Made by a program: the position numbers and the translations under genes | The notes under the pieces: model-generated | What the model was told of the DNA's origin: nothing | Databases searched by the model: none | What the model saw: only the letters and a program-made list of their open reading frames with translations | Source: Plectrocnemia conspersa | Taxonomy: Eukaryota; Arthropoda; Insecta; Trichoptera; Polycentropodidae | DNA: 64,000 bases | Direction: 5' to 3' | Assembly (NCBI GenBank): GCA_009617715.1 | Contig: VTFK01000149.1 | Coordinates: 434,001 to 498,000, forward strand | Part shown: positions 25,451-38,024 of the stretch, one piece after another | How the letters are laid out: each line of letters starts with the position of its first letter | Position numbering within the stretch: the stretch's first letter is position 1

Positions 25451-27744
25451 TTATGCATTTAAAAAAAGTTAACATGATAAAAAAAAAACATATTTTGAAT
25501 CATTGAAATAAAAAAAAACATTTATAAGTGATTTTTTTTGTAGTTCATAAAAAACGACATTTATTTTGGGGTTACCTAATATATATGTAATAATTATTTT
25601 TTTAATTAATGTGCATTTAAATGTACTATATATTTGTAGAATTATATAAAAGACGATGCTTTATTCTTAATAATACCTAAGTGTTTTGTATAAATAATTT
25701 TCAATTTTGTCTTACTGAATAAGATAATATACAAATTACAAAGTATAAGTAATTACATTTTCGTTTAATTATACAAATAACAAGTAGAGTACAAAACAAC
25801 GTCGTATAAAAAGACATGTATATGCTTTATATTTAATTTTAATATTAATTATAGTATAACATAAATCTATTTAACATTTATTTCTATTTCATTTTCAATT
25901 TGATATATTTATTAGTTTATTTTTATAAAAAAAATATAATAGATTTCAACTTTATTTAATAGTATAATTCCCAAAGAGATTAAAAAAAATTATATTTAAA
26001 ATCACATTTTTTTAAAGATCGTGTTAAATAGTGTATGACCGAAGAAAATTAAAAATCTGTAATTAAAAAACATTTAATTGCATTCTTTCGAAAGCTAATT
26101 TTGATGACATTACCTAAACGTATGCGATTGATATAAACATCGCATATGCTAATTTAATAACCATCGAAGCTGTTATATTACATACGAGTGGATTATACTT
26201 CGCATCTAATTGAAAAACAAACAGGTATTTGAAATATTGGAAATTGATACAACTTCATTACTGGAATTATTTATAAAGCGGAATATCGGTATCGAAATAT
26301 AATCCTTGCCTGTATATAAAATGTGTATATACATGCTTTTTATTGTATGTATGCTTACCTTCATGCACTACAGTAAAATCTCGTTAAATATAATATTTTT
26401 TATTATCAGTCTCAGATAATATTATTTTATAGAAAATGTTCATTATTGTCCGAAAATCTTAATCTTGAAGTTAATAAAAATCAAAAACAATAAAATAATA
26501 AATTTTTTTATTGTTTAAAAATATATCTTTGAACTCTTTCTTAAGAGGAAATATATTTAGAGCTTCACAATATACATATGCATTGCAAGGATCTGCAGCG
26601 GTGACTATTGGTACAACACTTTTTACTTTAATTTATTATGGTTGCAATATAAATAGAAAGCTGTTAATCGTTATCAGTAGAAACGTGTCAAATATAGTTA
26701 TATATTTGGTAGAATTTCATTGCAGATAGTTTATTTTTAATATTTCTTTCGAAAATATTTAATAAATTATTAATATTCAAATAAAAATATTTCTTCTAAA
26801 CATATATTATAGTCATCATTGAAATTAAACATAATATAAAAATCACGGCAAATCGTGAAAGTTTCGATCCATTGGGCTTCGAATTAATGGAGTGATACTG
26901 TACGTGCATATTTATCCTTACACATAGTGCCTACATACATCATACAAAAAAGTGTATTAGCATTTAAAGCATATATACACGTATGTATAATTTCGTTGAG
27001 TGCATTAATCAAAGCAATTGACCCGTACTCGTAAAATATATATACCCAATCCAAAGCATGGGTACAATTTAAAAAAAATATCGGTTTTGCTACGGATTTT
27101 CATAATCCTAGTATACGGGCACAGAAGTGACTATGGCAGATTTTTTTATATATTATATTATTATTACAACTTATTTGGGTTGCCGCAGAATATTTTTAGC
27201 ACGCGAAAATTAAAGAATCGGACTAAATCGATTACTGGGATTATACTTTAGATTCCTATTAGCAATTCCGAACTTGTACGATTCACTATTAAGCTTGGAT
27301 TTTAACTTCTCTCTGCCTTCCGATACTAACTTTCGAGTTTTTGTAGTGTTTCTATAGTTAAACACATATTTAAAGAAACGGTGGTTCGTATTTGTGAATT
27401 TATATATGCTGGCAAAAATAACTTCTTGCAGCCAATGTTATAGTTTGTTCTAAATTAATACAATTCGTAAATAGGTTAGGATGTGTTATATTATATACAC
27501 AAGTCCCACAGATAAATAATAATAATATTAGATAAAATTAAACTGTAAAAATGTTAACTAATAGATATTCTATGATCTTTATGAATATAAATTTACTTAC
27601 CATTTATTTATATTTTTAGATATATAATTATATGTTAATATAATAATATTTAATTGTTTCCATTAAAAAAAATATTTAAAATATGACTTATTACTCCACA
27701 TATGATAGACATATGTTAAAATTTTATTTTTTATAGTTACTGGG
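25451..27744. other. AT-rich spacer
   Basis: Nothing recognised. ORFs 26511-26729 and 27018-27251 (plus) have low-complexity composition typical of chance ORFs. Confidence 0.5.
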
Positions 27745-27749
27745 CTTTT

Positions 27750-28415
27750 TATAGTACATAAATATACGGGCCGAAATGGCGGCAAGCCTCTTAGAGCGAA
27801 GCTCAAAAATATGTTTAAATTTAAGCCCGGAGTCCAGGTGTAAGCCCAGATATAAACGCTTGTTTTCTATTTGACGTTATTGCCCTCTTAATTTTGAAGA
27901 GGTGGTAACAAAATTTGTCTATGTTTTGTGAAAATATTTGTTTAAATTGTTTTCATTCAGTTGATTTTAATTTACCACCTCACAAAATATTTATCGTCAA
28001 CATAGATAGACAAACGCGTATTTTTTTATTTTTGACATATTGCTCGTATACAAGATAAAGAGGAATGGCCCGAGCAAACTTCCTCGTGGAATTCCAGCTG
28101 GAATTTTACCCAGATTCGAGTGTTCATTACTTACTGACACAACATTGCTTATACTTTTCAGGTATGAGCGTATTAAGTGTAGCAGATAGTCAGGAGTTTT
28201 GTTTTTGTATAGTTTATGAATTAAACCCTTATGCCATACTGTGTCGAAAGCTTTTTCTATATCTTACATTAAAAGTCCCATACTTTTTTTCATATAAAAA
28301 TTAGCGCATATGTGCTTCGTTATACTATTAAAAGCCTGTGTTGTTTTGATTTTCGCGAAAACAAAATTGCTCGTAATTAATTTTATTCCCCATTGCTACT
28401 ATATTATTTGTGTGT
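27750..28415 (-). pseudogene. Jockey-type non-LTR retrotransposon relic (RT domain), antisense
   Basis: Reading the minus strand in order: EQFCFREN..NT at about 28,377-28,340 (finger motif EQFGFR); DIEKAFDTVWHKGLIHKL near 28,265-28,215 (motif A with its catalytic Asp); GIPRGSLLGPFLF near 28,100-28,055 (motif B); a degraded YADD region (FVYLC then stops) near 28,010; and YLGLHLDSGLKFK with LRSKRLAAISARIF near 27,855-27,765 (the downstream YLG..LD..L.. block). Several stops and frameshifts, including one just before motif A and loss of the YADD box, make it inactive. The 5' ORF, endonuclease and 3' tail are absent. The related sense copy is at 32.8 kb. Confidence 0.85.
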
Positions 28416-28429
28416 TATAAATAATGCTG

Positions 28430-28860
28430 TTTATTTAGATAAAACAGGACCCGATTCTTGTCACGAGTTTTAATACAGTACTAGTTCATAAATATTCAGA
28501 ATAAGATTAATACTCTATATAACATATATAAAATATATTAAAATGTACGAAAAGGTTAGGTAAAACTTTTGTCAATATTTTAACGCAAAATAATTTTAAA
28601 AAATAGGAACACACCACTTCTTGTGAAATTATTTAATAATATATATATATATATATTAGCTACCAATGTTTTTTGGGTGAAATAGTCTGACGTAAAACTT
28701 TAAATCAAATTTTATATTGATTATAGGTCTATAAATAATGATGTCTATTTTTACTATATAGAACCCTATTATTCTCACGCGATTTAATACAATACTAGTA
28801 TTATACATTATAATTTGGGAAAAGGTAAATACTTTATAACCATACATAGATTATATAAAC
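28430..28860. repeat. Pair of diverged direct repeats and (TA)n tract
   Basis: The segment near 28,449-28,503 (GAGTTTTAATACAGTACTAG and neighbours) resembles 28,761-28,815 (GATTTAATACAATACTAGTA and neighbours), each followed by an AAAATATATT/AATACTTTAT-type stretch, about 310 bp apart. A TA microsatellite lies between them at 28,639-28,656. Could be an old local duplication or two copies of a short repeat. Confidence 0.35.
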
Positions 28861-29029
28861 TTGAACAAAATGACGTATCCGACGATAAATCAGGATATTG
28901 TATTGTAATAATATATAATTTTGACCTAACCTACATTATTATTTTATTAAATAAAAACACTTATTGATTCTCATTATTATTTTAATTATAGAAAAATATA
29001 ATTTTCGACTCGTTTCATACCTCAATATT
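28861..29029. other. AT-rich spacer
   Basis: Nothing recognised. Confidence 0.5.
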
Positions 29030-29420
29030 TTTTTAAGATCAAACACACAACTTAGTGTATTCGTAGCATCATACATAATGGCTCTTTGACAACCGCTGAA
29101 AATATTTGTTTTTACATCGAGTTTAATTTAAATAATTTCTTCGAAGCTCGCGTATGGTATGCACTCAAATTTTGCGGCGCTAGTGCGAGCTTTCACGTTT
29201 ACTCTATAAGTTTGGCCAATGGAATGTCAATACCCGAAATACCGCTGAAAGCTCACTAGCGGCGCTAGACTTCTACTAATATTACGGACCGAGAGCTCGC
29301 CGCATTCCTCCTTCCGTCTCTTTCACTCCTCTAAAGCTCTATCTATCCATCTTGCTCTATGACACTATACGTCCCTTAACACAATACTGTCGCGTGTTTC
29401 ACTCTCACGATAAAAACCTA
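29030..29420. promoter_or_regulatory. GC-richer island containing a separated inverted repeat
   Basis: A block of balanced composition ending in a pyrimidine-rich stretch (CCTCCTTCCGTCTCTTTCAC near 29,306). It holds GCGGCGCTAGTGCGAGCTTTCA at 29,174-29,195 and its near reverse complement TGAAAGCTCACTAGCGGCGC at 29,246-29,265, 50 bp apart. No coding potential seen. A regulatory dyad or short MITE are both possible. Confidence 0.35.
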
Positions 29421-32195
29421 CAACACAATTTTTCTTTTGTACTATCGCACATTTTATCATCTCAATATACACTTTCTTATTTTTGTAATAACAAGAATAA
29501 ACAGCGTAAATCATTTACAACGCTGAAAAAATGTTGATTAACATCGTTTTTATTACTTGAGGGACACTTATTTATGAAATTATGCTGTACTGACAAAATA
29601 TTTAAATCGGTCATTTTAAAAGCTACATAAGTTAATTAATCTAAATTTTGCAGATATCAACAATTAACACCGAATCTATTTTAGATCAATGTAACTGTAT
29701 CCTCAAGGATTGTCTTATTTATATACGTTTATTTTAATTCTTGCTTGTTTAGGAGACAATAAGCTTAGTAAGACTTGCCTATAGCTTATTTAAAACATCC
29801 AGATGGTATATTGTCTATGAAAGAATCGATTTGTTTCTTTGAATGTCTTGAGAGTGGCGTTTGTAAATATATGATTCCTAAATTTGTTGATCTTCAATAA
29901 ATCGTGTAGTAGACACGGTGTAGTAACACCAAAAAGTGTTACTGCACATGATGATTTTTTGATCAAATCATAGTAAATATTGTAAGCTCTAATACCAGTT
30001 TGCTATTTCATAAGATAATATGTCTTGACTAGTTTTGTAGCATATTTAAAAGTAAATGTTCATTTTATCAAAAATATAAAAATTCTTCATAGCTTTGACT
30101 TTTTACAATTCACAATATAGATCTGATTTTTTTATAAAAATCATTATATATTAAGCTAGTCTAACAATATATAAGCCTTCTAGATAAACATAGTTTTATT
30201 TTAATTACAGTTAAAAATATTGTGTTACTTTCTTAACAACTAATAAATGCCATTTTTTAAAGCCTATACTATTCTTAACATATCCACTAAATTTATGATG
30301 CACATGTTTTAAAAATACAGTAAACTTTCTAGTGAATATAAGCAATATATATTTTTAAATTTTATTTTTAAAGTGTAATTATAATATTATATTTTCCTTT
30401 CTATATATAAATTATTAAGAACTGGCTTAGTATTTTTTACAAAAACCTGAATTGTATAGTATTTTATATTGAGAAACAAGATCACTGCGCTGTAGCGTTC
30501 CGTTGTAAGATTGCTGATGTTTTATCTTAAAATTTATTAGAATTTCTGTTATAAAGCAAACGCCATTAATCAACATCACCGACCTATAATTAATCATCAT
30601 TACGCCTTGACATATAATTATATTAAAAATGTTCAATGCGCCTTGTCGTTATTACGAAATAATTAAATAGCTAATTAAAAATAATCTGATACAGTAAAAA
30701 ATATATATTTTAAAACATTGAAAATAAAGATGAAAGAATTTATAAAATAAGTCTTTGTAATTATTGTATATTTAAGTTTTTAATAGTATTGCAGAATAAA
30801 TGCTTCTTTTTGAAACATTATTTTTTTAATACACTGTATCTACATATAATATACCATTATTGTTGCAAAAGTGTATGTATAAGTAAATATAAAGTCCATG
30901 AATTTATTGATGTTTAATTGCTCGACTTCATTCGAATTAATTTCGCGTTCTAAAAAGTCTTGTTCGCACAAAGTCAAGTGAAATTTAATTACAACACATT
31001 ATTTCGGCTTGGTTTATTCTTATTGATGTTCCCTTTATATTAATTATTTATCTCTTTTTATACATTACATCCATAATAAAAGAAAATAATATCCTTATTA
31101 TTTTTTATTATTTAATAAATGTTTTAATAAAATGATATTAAATAGTAAAATGTATAATTCAGTTCCTGATGGAAGTAAAACTCGTATATGGAAAAACTCA
31201 AACACCCGTATATAATTCCAAATCAAATTTGCTTGCAGAAAAATATTTATCTAAATAAAATTAAATTCTCCTCCATTAAAAAAGGTTCGACAAAAAGAAA
31301 ATTACAAATTGTATAATTTTAATTTATATACATTTTAATGTTTTGGTTAAAGATTTTAATTTTAATGATAAATTTGGTGAAGCAATCTTGCTCTCCGTTC
31401 GTAAACCCAGGACTTTATAATATTAATGAGTCGGCGTACGAAATTGATTATAGGGTACCATCCGATAAAGAATTTCACTTCAAATATTTAACCAAGATCG
31501 ATATTATAAAATCTAATTACTTTCTTTATAAGTTGCTAACATTTTCAAGAAACTGTCACTCTCCCATGGATAAATATGTAAGATTACATTATGTTATGAC
31601 TAATTTTTTTGTCAAAATTTGTCATGCTAACGCCTTTTTAATAGTGATTTTATTAAATAATAATACTTACTACATTAAATTTATATATAGCAGTAATTTT
31701 GTATTTTTTAAGCCTAGAAACTAGAATTCATGTTATAATAATTGTTATTTTTGTGATGATAATAATTTTATTACAATTGATTTTAATTGAGCATTAAATA
31801 TTTATTGGATATTTATACATCTAATGTATATTATCTCAAAATGAAGTTAATACTGATTATTACACAAAATAGTTAAATGATGATTAAATCGTTGGATCTT
31901 AAAATGCTGTAAATTATTGTATAATAATAACACATGCATAAAGCTTCGAATGACTATTGTGATGCTTTTAATTTATTCCGTCTATTGTCACGTATGGTCC
32001 GCACTATTCGGTAGTAAAAAATGATAAATAGGTTTATGGCTATTTAATTTAATACGTGGAGGTTTTGTTTTTATGGTCAGTGCTTAAATTTAAAAACTGC
32101 TCTCTTTGGATTTGCCCATGTACACTGATTGTCTCATGTTTTTATTTTAATAAAATACAAACTATGATTTTGTGAAGGATCTCCATAATATATGT
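29421..32195. other. AT-rich spacer
   Basis: No gene supported. ORF 31338-31724 (128 codons, plus) starts with a hydrophobic, signal-peptide-like MFWLKILILMINLVKQSCS but the rest is Asn/Ile/Phe/Tyr-rich with no domain. See findings. The remainder is AT-rich. Confidence 0.45.
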
Positions 32196-32199
32196 TATC

Positions 32200-32560
32200 T
32201 GGATGAAAAATGAGACGCGCAATAAAACAATACAATTTTAACAATGGGTGGAAACGACTGCGGCGCGCGTGCCAATTTGCGGTTCCAACAGTAGAGAGTG
32301 CAGTGGCTGGAGCAGAATTTCGCACAGGTTTGAAAGCTTCGGCTGAGAGAGACTAAGAACGACGTCATTTATCACATCGCTAACCAAGCAGCCGAGAAAG
32401 GAAGTTGATCTTGCGCTCATTCATCTGGCCCAGTTGGATGACAGCTGCCCCGGCTGGACCAATGAATTATAGCGGTTCAGAAAATTGCTTTTCATCGTAA
32501 AAGGGTTTTCGTCAGCGATAATGTAGCGCGGTGGTTTCCTTATCGGCGAATAACATGGCT
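32200..32560. promoter_or_regulatory. GC-rich island upstream of the sense Jockey relic
   Basis: Balanced, CpG-containing sequence with two overlapping short minus-strand ORFs (32134-32325 and 32238-32420) and short open pieces on plus; none resembles a known protein. It could be an old transposon coding remnant attached to the LINE at 32.8 kb or a regulatory element; the sequence does not decide. Confidence 0.25.
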
Positions 32561-32777
32561 AAAAATGTTTATATGTATATGCGTACATGGTGGTTCGTAT
32601 ATTTTGTACAACAACAGGCCTTAAAATATGACCTACACACAAACGGTAAATAATTACCAAGGTGTATTCAAGTTTAGAAATAAAAAAAATGTATTACATA
32701 TTTGCTTTACTAAATACAAAATAAAACACAAGAAATTCTGTGTTTATATACAATCAGAGTTGCTTTAAACTCACTAT

Positions 32778-33573
32778 CTCCCAATCAGTTTACTGCCGTC
32801 ATTAAGCTAATGATATTATCTCGGTTAAAAGAATCTCTCATTAGCAAACTCATTCATGAACAATTAGGTTTCCGCGAACATCATTCGACTACGCATCAAC
32901 TTAACAGACTAACAGAGCAAATATCTGTCAATTTTAATATGCAAAAAAGTTCTGTTTTTTTATTGCTAGATATAGAAAAGGCTTTTGATACAGTATGGCA
33001 TGACGGATTAATGTATACATTTTTAAAATACGGAACTCCCTATTATATTATCCACATTTTCCGGTCTTATCTAAAAAATAGAAGCTATGTTGTCTCGCTA
33101 AATAACACATTCTTAAGCTTCAAGTAATCAAAAATAAAGCCATAAAAATTAATCGAGTATTTCGCGAGACCATGCAAATCCACTAATCTCCAGAATCGGT
33201 GTTTATGACAAAACAAAACCTTTATTCACATACAAACATAAAATGCCTAAAAACGCATTACTTTGATGTAGTTAAGCTTATTGCAATGTCATTAGTTTTA
33301 GGTTTACAGAGTAAGATTTATTAAATTTTGTGTGCTATATTTTATAACATATTCTTTTTATTTTCGCTTTTTTTTTTTAAATTTGTTTTATGTATTTTTT
33401 TCTTGTATTGTACTATATGTACTTACGAATAATTTCTTATTATTATTATTTTATTTTATAACTATACCAATTGTAAGCAATAAAAATGGTTTTGAATCAG
33501 TATTGTGCATTTAATGTGTCAGTACTGTACCTATATATATATATATTTAAAATAAACTTTATAAAAAAAAAAA
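32778..33573 (+). pseudogene. Jockey-type non-LTR retrotransposon relic (RT domain) with poly(A) end
   Basis: PISLLPSLS is encoded at 32,780-32,806 and is followed by a frameshift into ILSRL. Then QLGFREHHSTTHQLNRLTEQ (about 32,856-32,920) and LLLDIEKAFDTVWHDGL (about 32,965-33,015, motif A) are in frame with the 105-codon ORF 32810-33127. The ORF ends before motifs B and C, so the catalytic core is incomplete. The tract runs to an AATAAA at 33,551-33,556 and an A-run at 33,563-33,573, which looks like the 3' end of the insertion. No flanking duplication was recognised. It belongs to the same clade as the antisense relic at 27.75-28.4 kb. Confidence 0.8.
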
Positions 33574-34350
33574 GGTGACTAGAAATACTTTACAGCTTTA
33601 AATGGTATATGAAGTATATTTCTTAAATTAGTATAAGATGCCAGTTGTCGCATGTTTATTTTTCTTATCTAACAATATCATAGACGAATCAAAACAATCA
33701 ATGATCGAATTTTGAGTTCCTTTAATTTTTGTTAAATGGATAAACACAGTAAATACTAACCTTTAAGTTGTGAGAAAATTTTTGCCTTGTTAAAGTATTT
33801 AATCAAACACTGTCATTAAGTGTTACAAGATTTAATAGAAATTGTCTTAGTGAAAAAAATTTTAGGTAAAAAACATCGTATTGATTGATTTTTAATATAT
33901 ATTGCTTACAATATAATTCATCATAATTTATAATTCTTGTTTAAAAATCAATAAAAATATAACGTCAGTTTAAAGCATATGCTTACAGTTCCAGAATATG
34001 GATCATAAATATTTCTAAAATAAGAAAACACTTATAAATTGACAGTTGGTCTTGAACCCTTCGCATCTCACGAAATTGAATTTTGGTTCGACCCCATATC
34101 GTAATAATAAGCCCGGGTTTTGTCTCTAAAAACGACTGCTTCCAAAATTGAGGTTGAATTTCTGTCACACATGCTTGCTATTCATAACTTTTTTATACAT
34201 TATTTCTACTTTGGAATTCAAATTAAATGTATAAAATTGGCTGATATTATTTAAAAATATATCCCATGTTTTTATGCTTATTATTTGCACTTGTATTATT
34301 AATGAGGTTAACATAGTAAACGTATTTAAACTTGCACATGATTACTAAAT
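33574..34350. other. AT-rich spacer
   Basis: Nothing recognised. Minus ORF 33983-34168 has no known domain. Confidence 0.45.
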
Positions 34351-34459
34351 CGATTTAGTCGACGAAGCGTACCGCGAAACTTTCCTCCTTTATAATGGCG
34401 CACTTGAGCACCGATTTTCATCCAATAACTCAACTTCTCTTCCTGCAAAACTGCAAATA

Positions 34460-34550
34460 AAAGACTTTTACAATCTAGCCGGTAATCTCGCTCTTGGCTT
34501 TCGTCTCAGATCTTCGTTCAATATTAAAATCTGGCTAGATAAAAGTCTTT
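34460..34550. repeat. Imperfect hairpin, 18 paired bp with bulge
   Basis: AAAGACTTTTA (34,460-34,470) pairs with TAAAAGTCTTT (34,540-34,550), and TCTAGCC (34,474-34,480) pairs with GGCTAGA (34,533-34,539), leaving a 3-nt bulge and a loop of about 52 nt. It sits in a mixed-GC patch (34,355-34,560). A structured RNA or foldback remnant is possible. Confidence 0.6.
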
Positions 34551-34794
34551 AATGCGTTTTTTTCGTCTAATAGTTAAAGTCCGTTTTCCACTCCAGAAAA
34601 TGGGAAATAAAATATATGTATTGTATATCAAAATAAATATATATTTTATTAATAATTATATAAATATTTTTTTAAAACAATTTTGGCTAGCTTGGAATTT
34701 CATCTTATGTGAATTTTATGCATGTAAGATTTTTCGCAGTATGTATTAAATAATTGATTGATGCCCTGATTGATATTTCATCAAAACGGTGACA

Positions 34795-35283
34795 AAATTC
34801 CTAATGTGAAAATTCAAGTTGACGTCGTATGCATATATAGATTTTGATAAGGCCTTCGACAAGATTTGTCATGTGCTATCAATATAAAAAATGGATGATT
34901 TAATTTGGTTATTCTCGAGTTATTTGAGAGATCGTAGACAGTTTGTAACATATAGCAGCCGATTGCCGATTGAAGTTTTATTCTGTATGTGGATTCATAT
35001 TTTACAGATTGATTCAGATTCTCTATGGAGATGAGCTTTTGTCAACCATCTACCCTTTAGTGTCGGAAAATGCCATACTGTGACATTTTCTTGATCTGTT
35101 CAACGTGCTACGGGAAACTTGTCGTACTATATATTATTTTTTATCTTACTTGTATTACATTTTTGTGTATTGTTAGAACACTATTTATTGTTTTTCGAAC
35201 ATCGTGACGCATTGCGGCCATTGCGGGTACCCTGTTAAGTCACAATAGTCATAATTTAATTACAATAAATAAATAAATTAAGA
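34795..35283 (+). pseudogene. LINE fragment, family B copy 2 (RT pieces plus 3' tail)
   Basis: Translates near 34,815-34,870 as QVDVVCIYRFDKAFDKI (RT motif A, usual form VDVVYTDFSKAFD), then SSYLRDRRQFV at 34,915-34,945. Next comes AACATATAGCAGCCGATTGC as in copies 1 and 3, and the post-motif-C block (WR..FVNHLPFSVGKCHTVTF) at 35,015-35,080. Motifs B and C are missing, implying internal deletion. It runs into an A-rich tail (AATAAATAAATAAATTA, 35,264-35,280). Clearly inactive. Confidence 0.75.
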
Positions 35284-35319
35284 TATTCATCCGTATGATT
35301 AGAAAAGTCTAGGTAAACC

Positions 35320-35490
35320 TAATCTGTGATGATCGATCTGAATTATACTTTATAATAATCACTAATTTTGATCTGCTTGACACGGTAGAAATTAAAAAAA
35401 ACATTAAGGTCCATATGTGATTCGAGGCCAGGTCTTTTGAATTAATTGTCAGAGGCTTATCACTATTGTCATAGTGCTAGTCAATCGTCT
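35320..35490 (-). mobile_element. SINE-like repeat, copy 2
   Basis: On the minus strand the order is: an A-box-like start, then CTGGCCTCGAATCACATATGG (B-box-like, close to GGTTCGAATCC), then ACCTTAATGTTTTTTTTAAT and TTTCTACC, ending near TTCAGATCGATCATCACA. The body aligns by eye with the copy at 23.5 kb over its whole length. It lies directly after the A-rich tail of the family-B LINE fragment. Confidence 0.55.
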
Positions 35491-35690
35491 TTGTTAAAAC
35501 CATTTGTTACAAAGGCTAGCATGAAGCATTACAGATATAAATTAAATCATGTTGATCAGATTTTTAATGAATAATGTATACATATATACATATGTTTATA
35601 TTTGTTTAAATTTACATAAAAGTAACATTAACTATACTATTTAAATATAGTATATACATATAAAATTCCACACCTTAAACATACATTTTC
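35491..35690. other. AT-rich spacer
   Basis: Nothing recognised. Confidence 0.5.
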
Positions 35691-36440
35691 AACAGTCTAT
35701 AAATCGCATCACGTATCCGGCTCGCGAGCCGCCTGTTTAACACCACTATTGGTAACCGACATAATAAATACTCAACAAAACTGTTCGGCAAACTGAAATG
35801 AACCAGAACACGCTGAAACAAAGTTAGTTGCTGAGTTTGGTGATAACGGAATCGTTAATAGTACTCATATATTTCAAACGGCCAGTGAATTGTAGTATTT
35901 GTTAAATTAGATTTTATCGCAATACCTGCATTAAATAAACGTTTTAATTCTTAATTATTGTGATTGCCAAAAAAATTAATACAAAAGTTAAATAATAATT
36001 AGTTACTATCCGCAAATAAGTTTAACGCTGAAAGTTCTGAAAAAGTTATGACAGTAACGACATTAAGATTCGGAAGATTTCTCCTATTTGAGGATTAAAA
36101 ATTCGCTGAAACTTTTTCGCAGGGATATTTATGATAGTTAAAGTTTCCAAAAGCATACGAATACGCAAAAAAATCTGATAAAATTACACGAGTTTATTAA
36201 GTCTTGAGATTATCGGATTTTTCTTATTAAATGCTTTTAACATAAATATTATCAATTCACATACACCTTTTGAAAGTGTATATATGTCGTAATGCTGCTC
36301 TGTATAAATAATAGTTAGGAACAGCGCAGAGTCGGCGGCGATGTATGGCGTTGTTAATTGATTGAGTTGGTTAGTTAGTTTGTTTCGTAGCTAGAAATTG
36401 AACAGAGTGAAAATGGGAAATTGGAAGAACTGACTTTGTC
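35690..36440. promoter_or_regulatory. Patchy mixed-GC region
   Basis: Balanced blocks at about 35,700-35,880 and 36,310-36,430 (including GCAGAGTCGGCGGCGATG at 36,325) within AT-rich DNA. A TATAAATA at 36,303-36,310 precedes the second block but no good initiator follows at 30 nt. No ORF of note. Confidence 0.2.
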
Positions 36441-38020
36441 AATTTACCATTCAATACCATTTCAATCAAGGAGATGGATTACGATCGAATCTCAACAATT
36501 ATAAACTAAAAGCATGCTTATTGATTAAGTTTAAAAAAAAACATTTAATTATGTAATATATACAGAATTAAAAATTTTATATATAATAATAATATATAGT
36601 TTATTCGATAAATAACTGATATATTTCTATTGAATTATAGTTCAAATTTGGCATTCTTGTGCTTTGAAACTTTGTAGCTTTTAATGAATATTTCATATCA
36701 TTTTTTTCGAGTTCAAATCGTTTTAGAGCGTACCACTTTTGAATGGTAATTAAAAATTTTCTGTATAGCTTTTAGATTGCGGTAAATCTAGCATAATCAT
36801 AAAAATTTTCGTTATTACCTGCAGGTTATTTTTTAATAAGCATTTCATATAAAAAATAGTACTAACAATTTAAATACATACTTATTTGTCAAATATCGTC
36901 AATTTAATATTTATAATATTTATCAAACAATTTCATTTTTTGCTCATTGATTTTATTAAATGTTTCTTAAAGTTTCCTAAATTAAATATTGCACAAAAAC
37001 AACCCAGACTTTCAAAAGTCATCAAACATACAATTATCTCAACATAAAAAATAAGCTCTTAACCAATTTTTGACACACCTCTAGAAAAAAATAATAGCCA
37101 CGTATCTAATCAGCATCATTCTACATATCCTTTGTAATTATCTGACAGGCACTTAACATTAATAAAATGTGGATTTAAGCAATAATGCGATTGGCTCATA
37201 ATTTGCCTTCTCTGTTATTTATCAAGTATCCTCGATAATCACTCTCACACTGACTCGGCAATTTAGCTCAGCTATATAAGCATATAATTTATATTTAATA
37301 AACTGTGTAGCAATTGTCTGCAGAAGTCACACCACCTGGGCACTACAAAATAATAATTGTTACTGCTTTTGTAGACTAATTAATAGAAACGTTTTAATAT
37401 GGAAAAGCTTTAGAGCTCTATCTATTCACGCATACATAAACAATATGTTTTGTAATCAAATCTAAAACGTATTTTACGTGCTGCGTCACGTGTCCTGTCG
37501 GAATTCGAATTTTACATTTTGTTTTTGAATTATGCATTTTTCTAGGGACACTCTGCCGGAATATAAATGAGGTTCGAGCGAGCCGATTTTTCGATATAGC
37601 GTAACCATACATACATGTTAATACCACGTATAATACAATACCTGACAAGTGTGTGTGGGTTTCGGGATTTTGTTCTTATCTAGACTTCATTCGTTTACAC
37701 ACAATACCGATACGTTTTTTTGTTACGTATCTCTCATACAAAAAGTGATGCGAATACACAATTTTAAGCATTTTACTGAAGCTTCATACATATGTATATA
37801 TTTCAATCGCAGAAGTTGATCTGACAATCCAAGTATTACTAAAAGACTTTGTGGCCCAAATTTATACAAAATATAAAATAAAACTGCACAATATATTTAT
37901 TTTTGTTTATTTTACATATTTGACTATCACCACATATAGTTCAGTATGTGTATAAACACATACATATATATATATACATTCACAACTTACTAAAAATGTA
38001 CCTATGTACATATATTATAT
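36441..38020. other. AT-rich spacer with mild island at 37.19-37.76 kb
   Basis: No gene. The stretch 37,190-37,760 is somewhat less AT-rich. It contains a 76-codon minus ORF (37418-37648) with no recognisable domain. Confidence 0.4.
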
Positions 38021-38024
38021 ACAA

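Noticed and set aside
28150..28175. ACTTTTCAG|GTATGAGCG, a third ratchet-like site
   Set aside because: It lies inside the antisense Jockey RT sequence, where these bases encode protein on the other strand, and no following GTGAGT donor is nearby. Likely coincidence.
36303..36345. TATAAATA upstream of a GC-rich patch as a promoter
   Set aside because: No initiator-like sequence lies about 30 nt downstream, and TATA-like strings are frequent in this AT-rich DNA.
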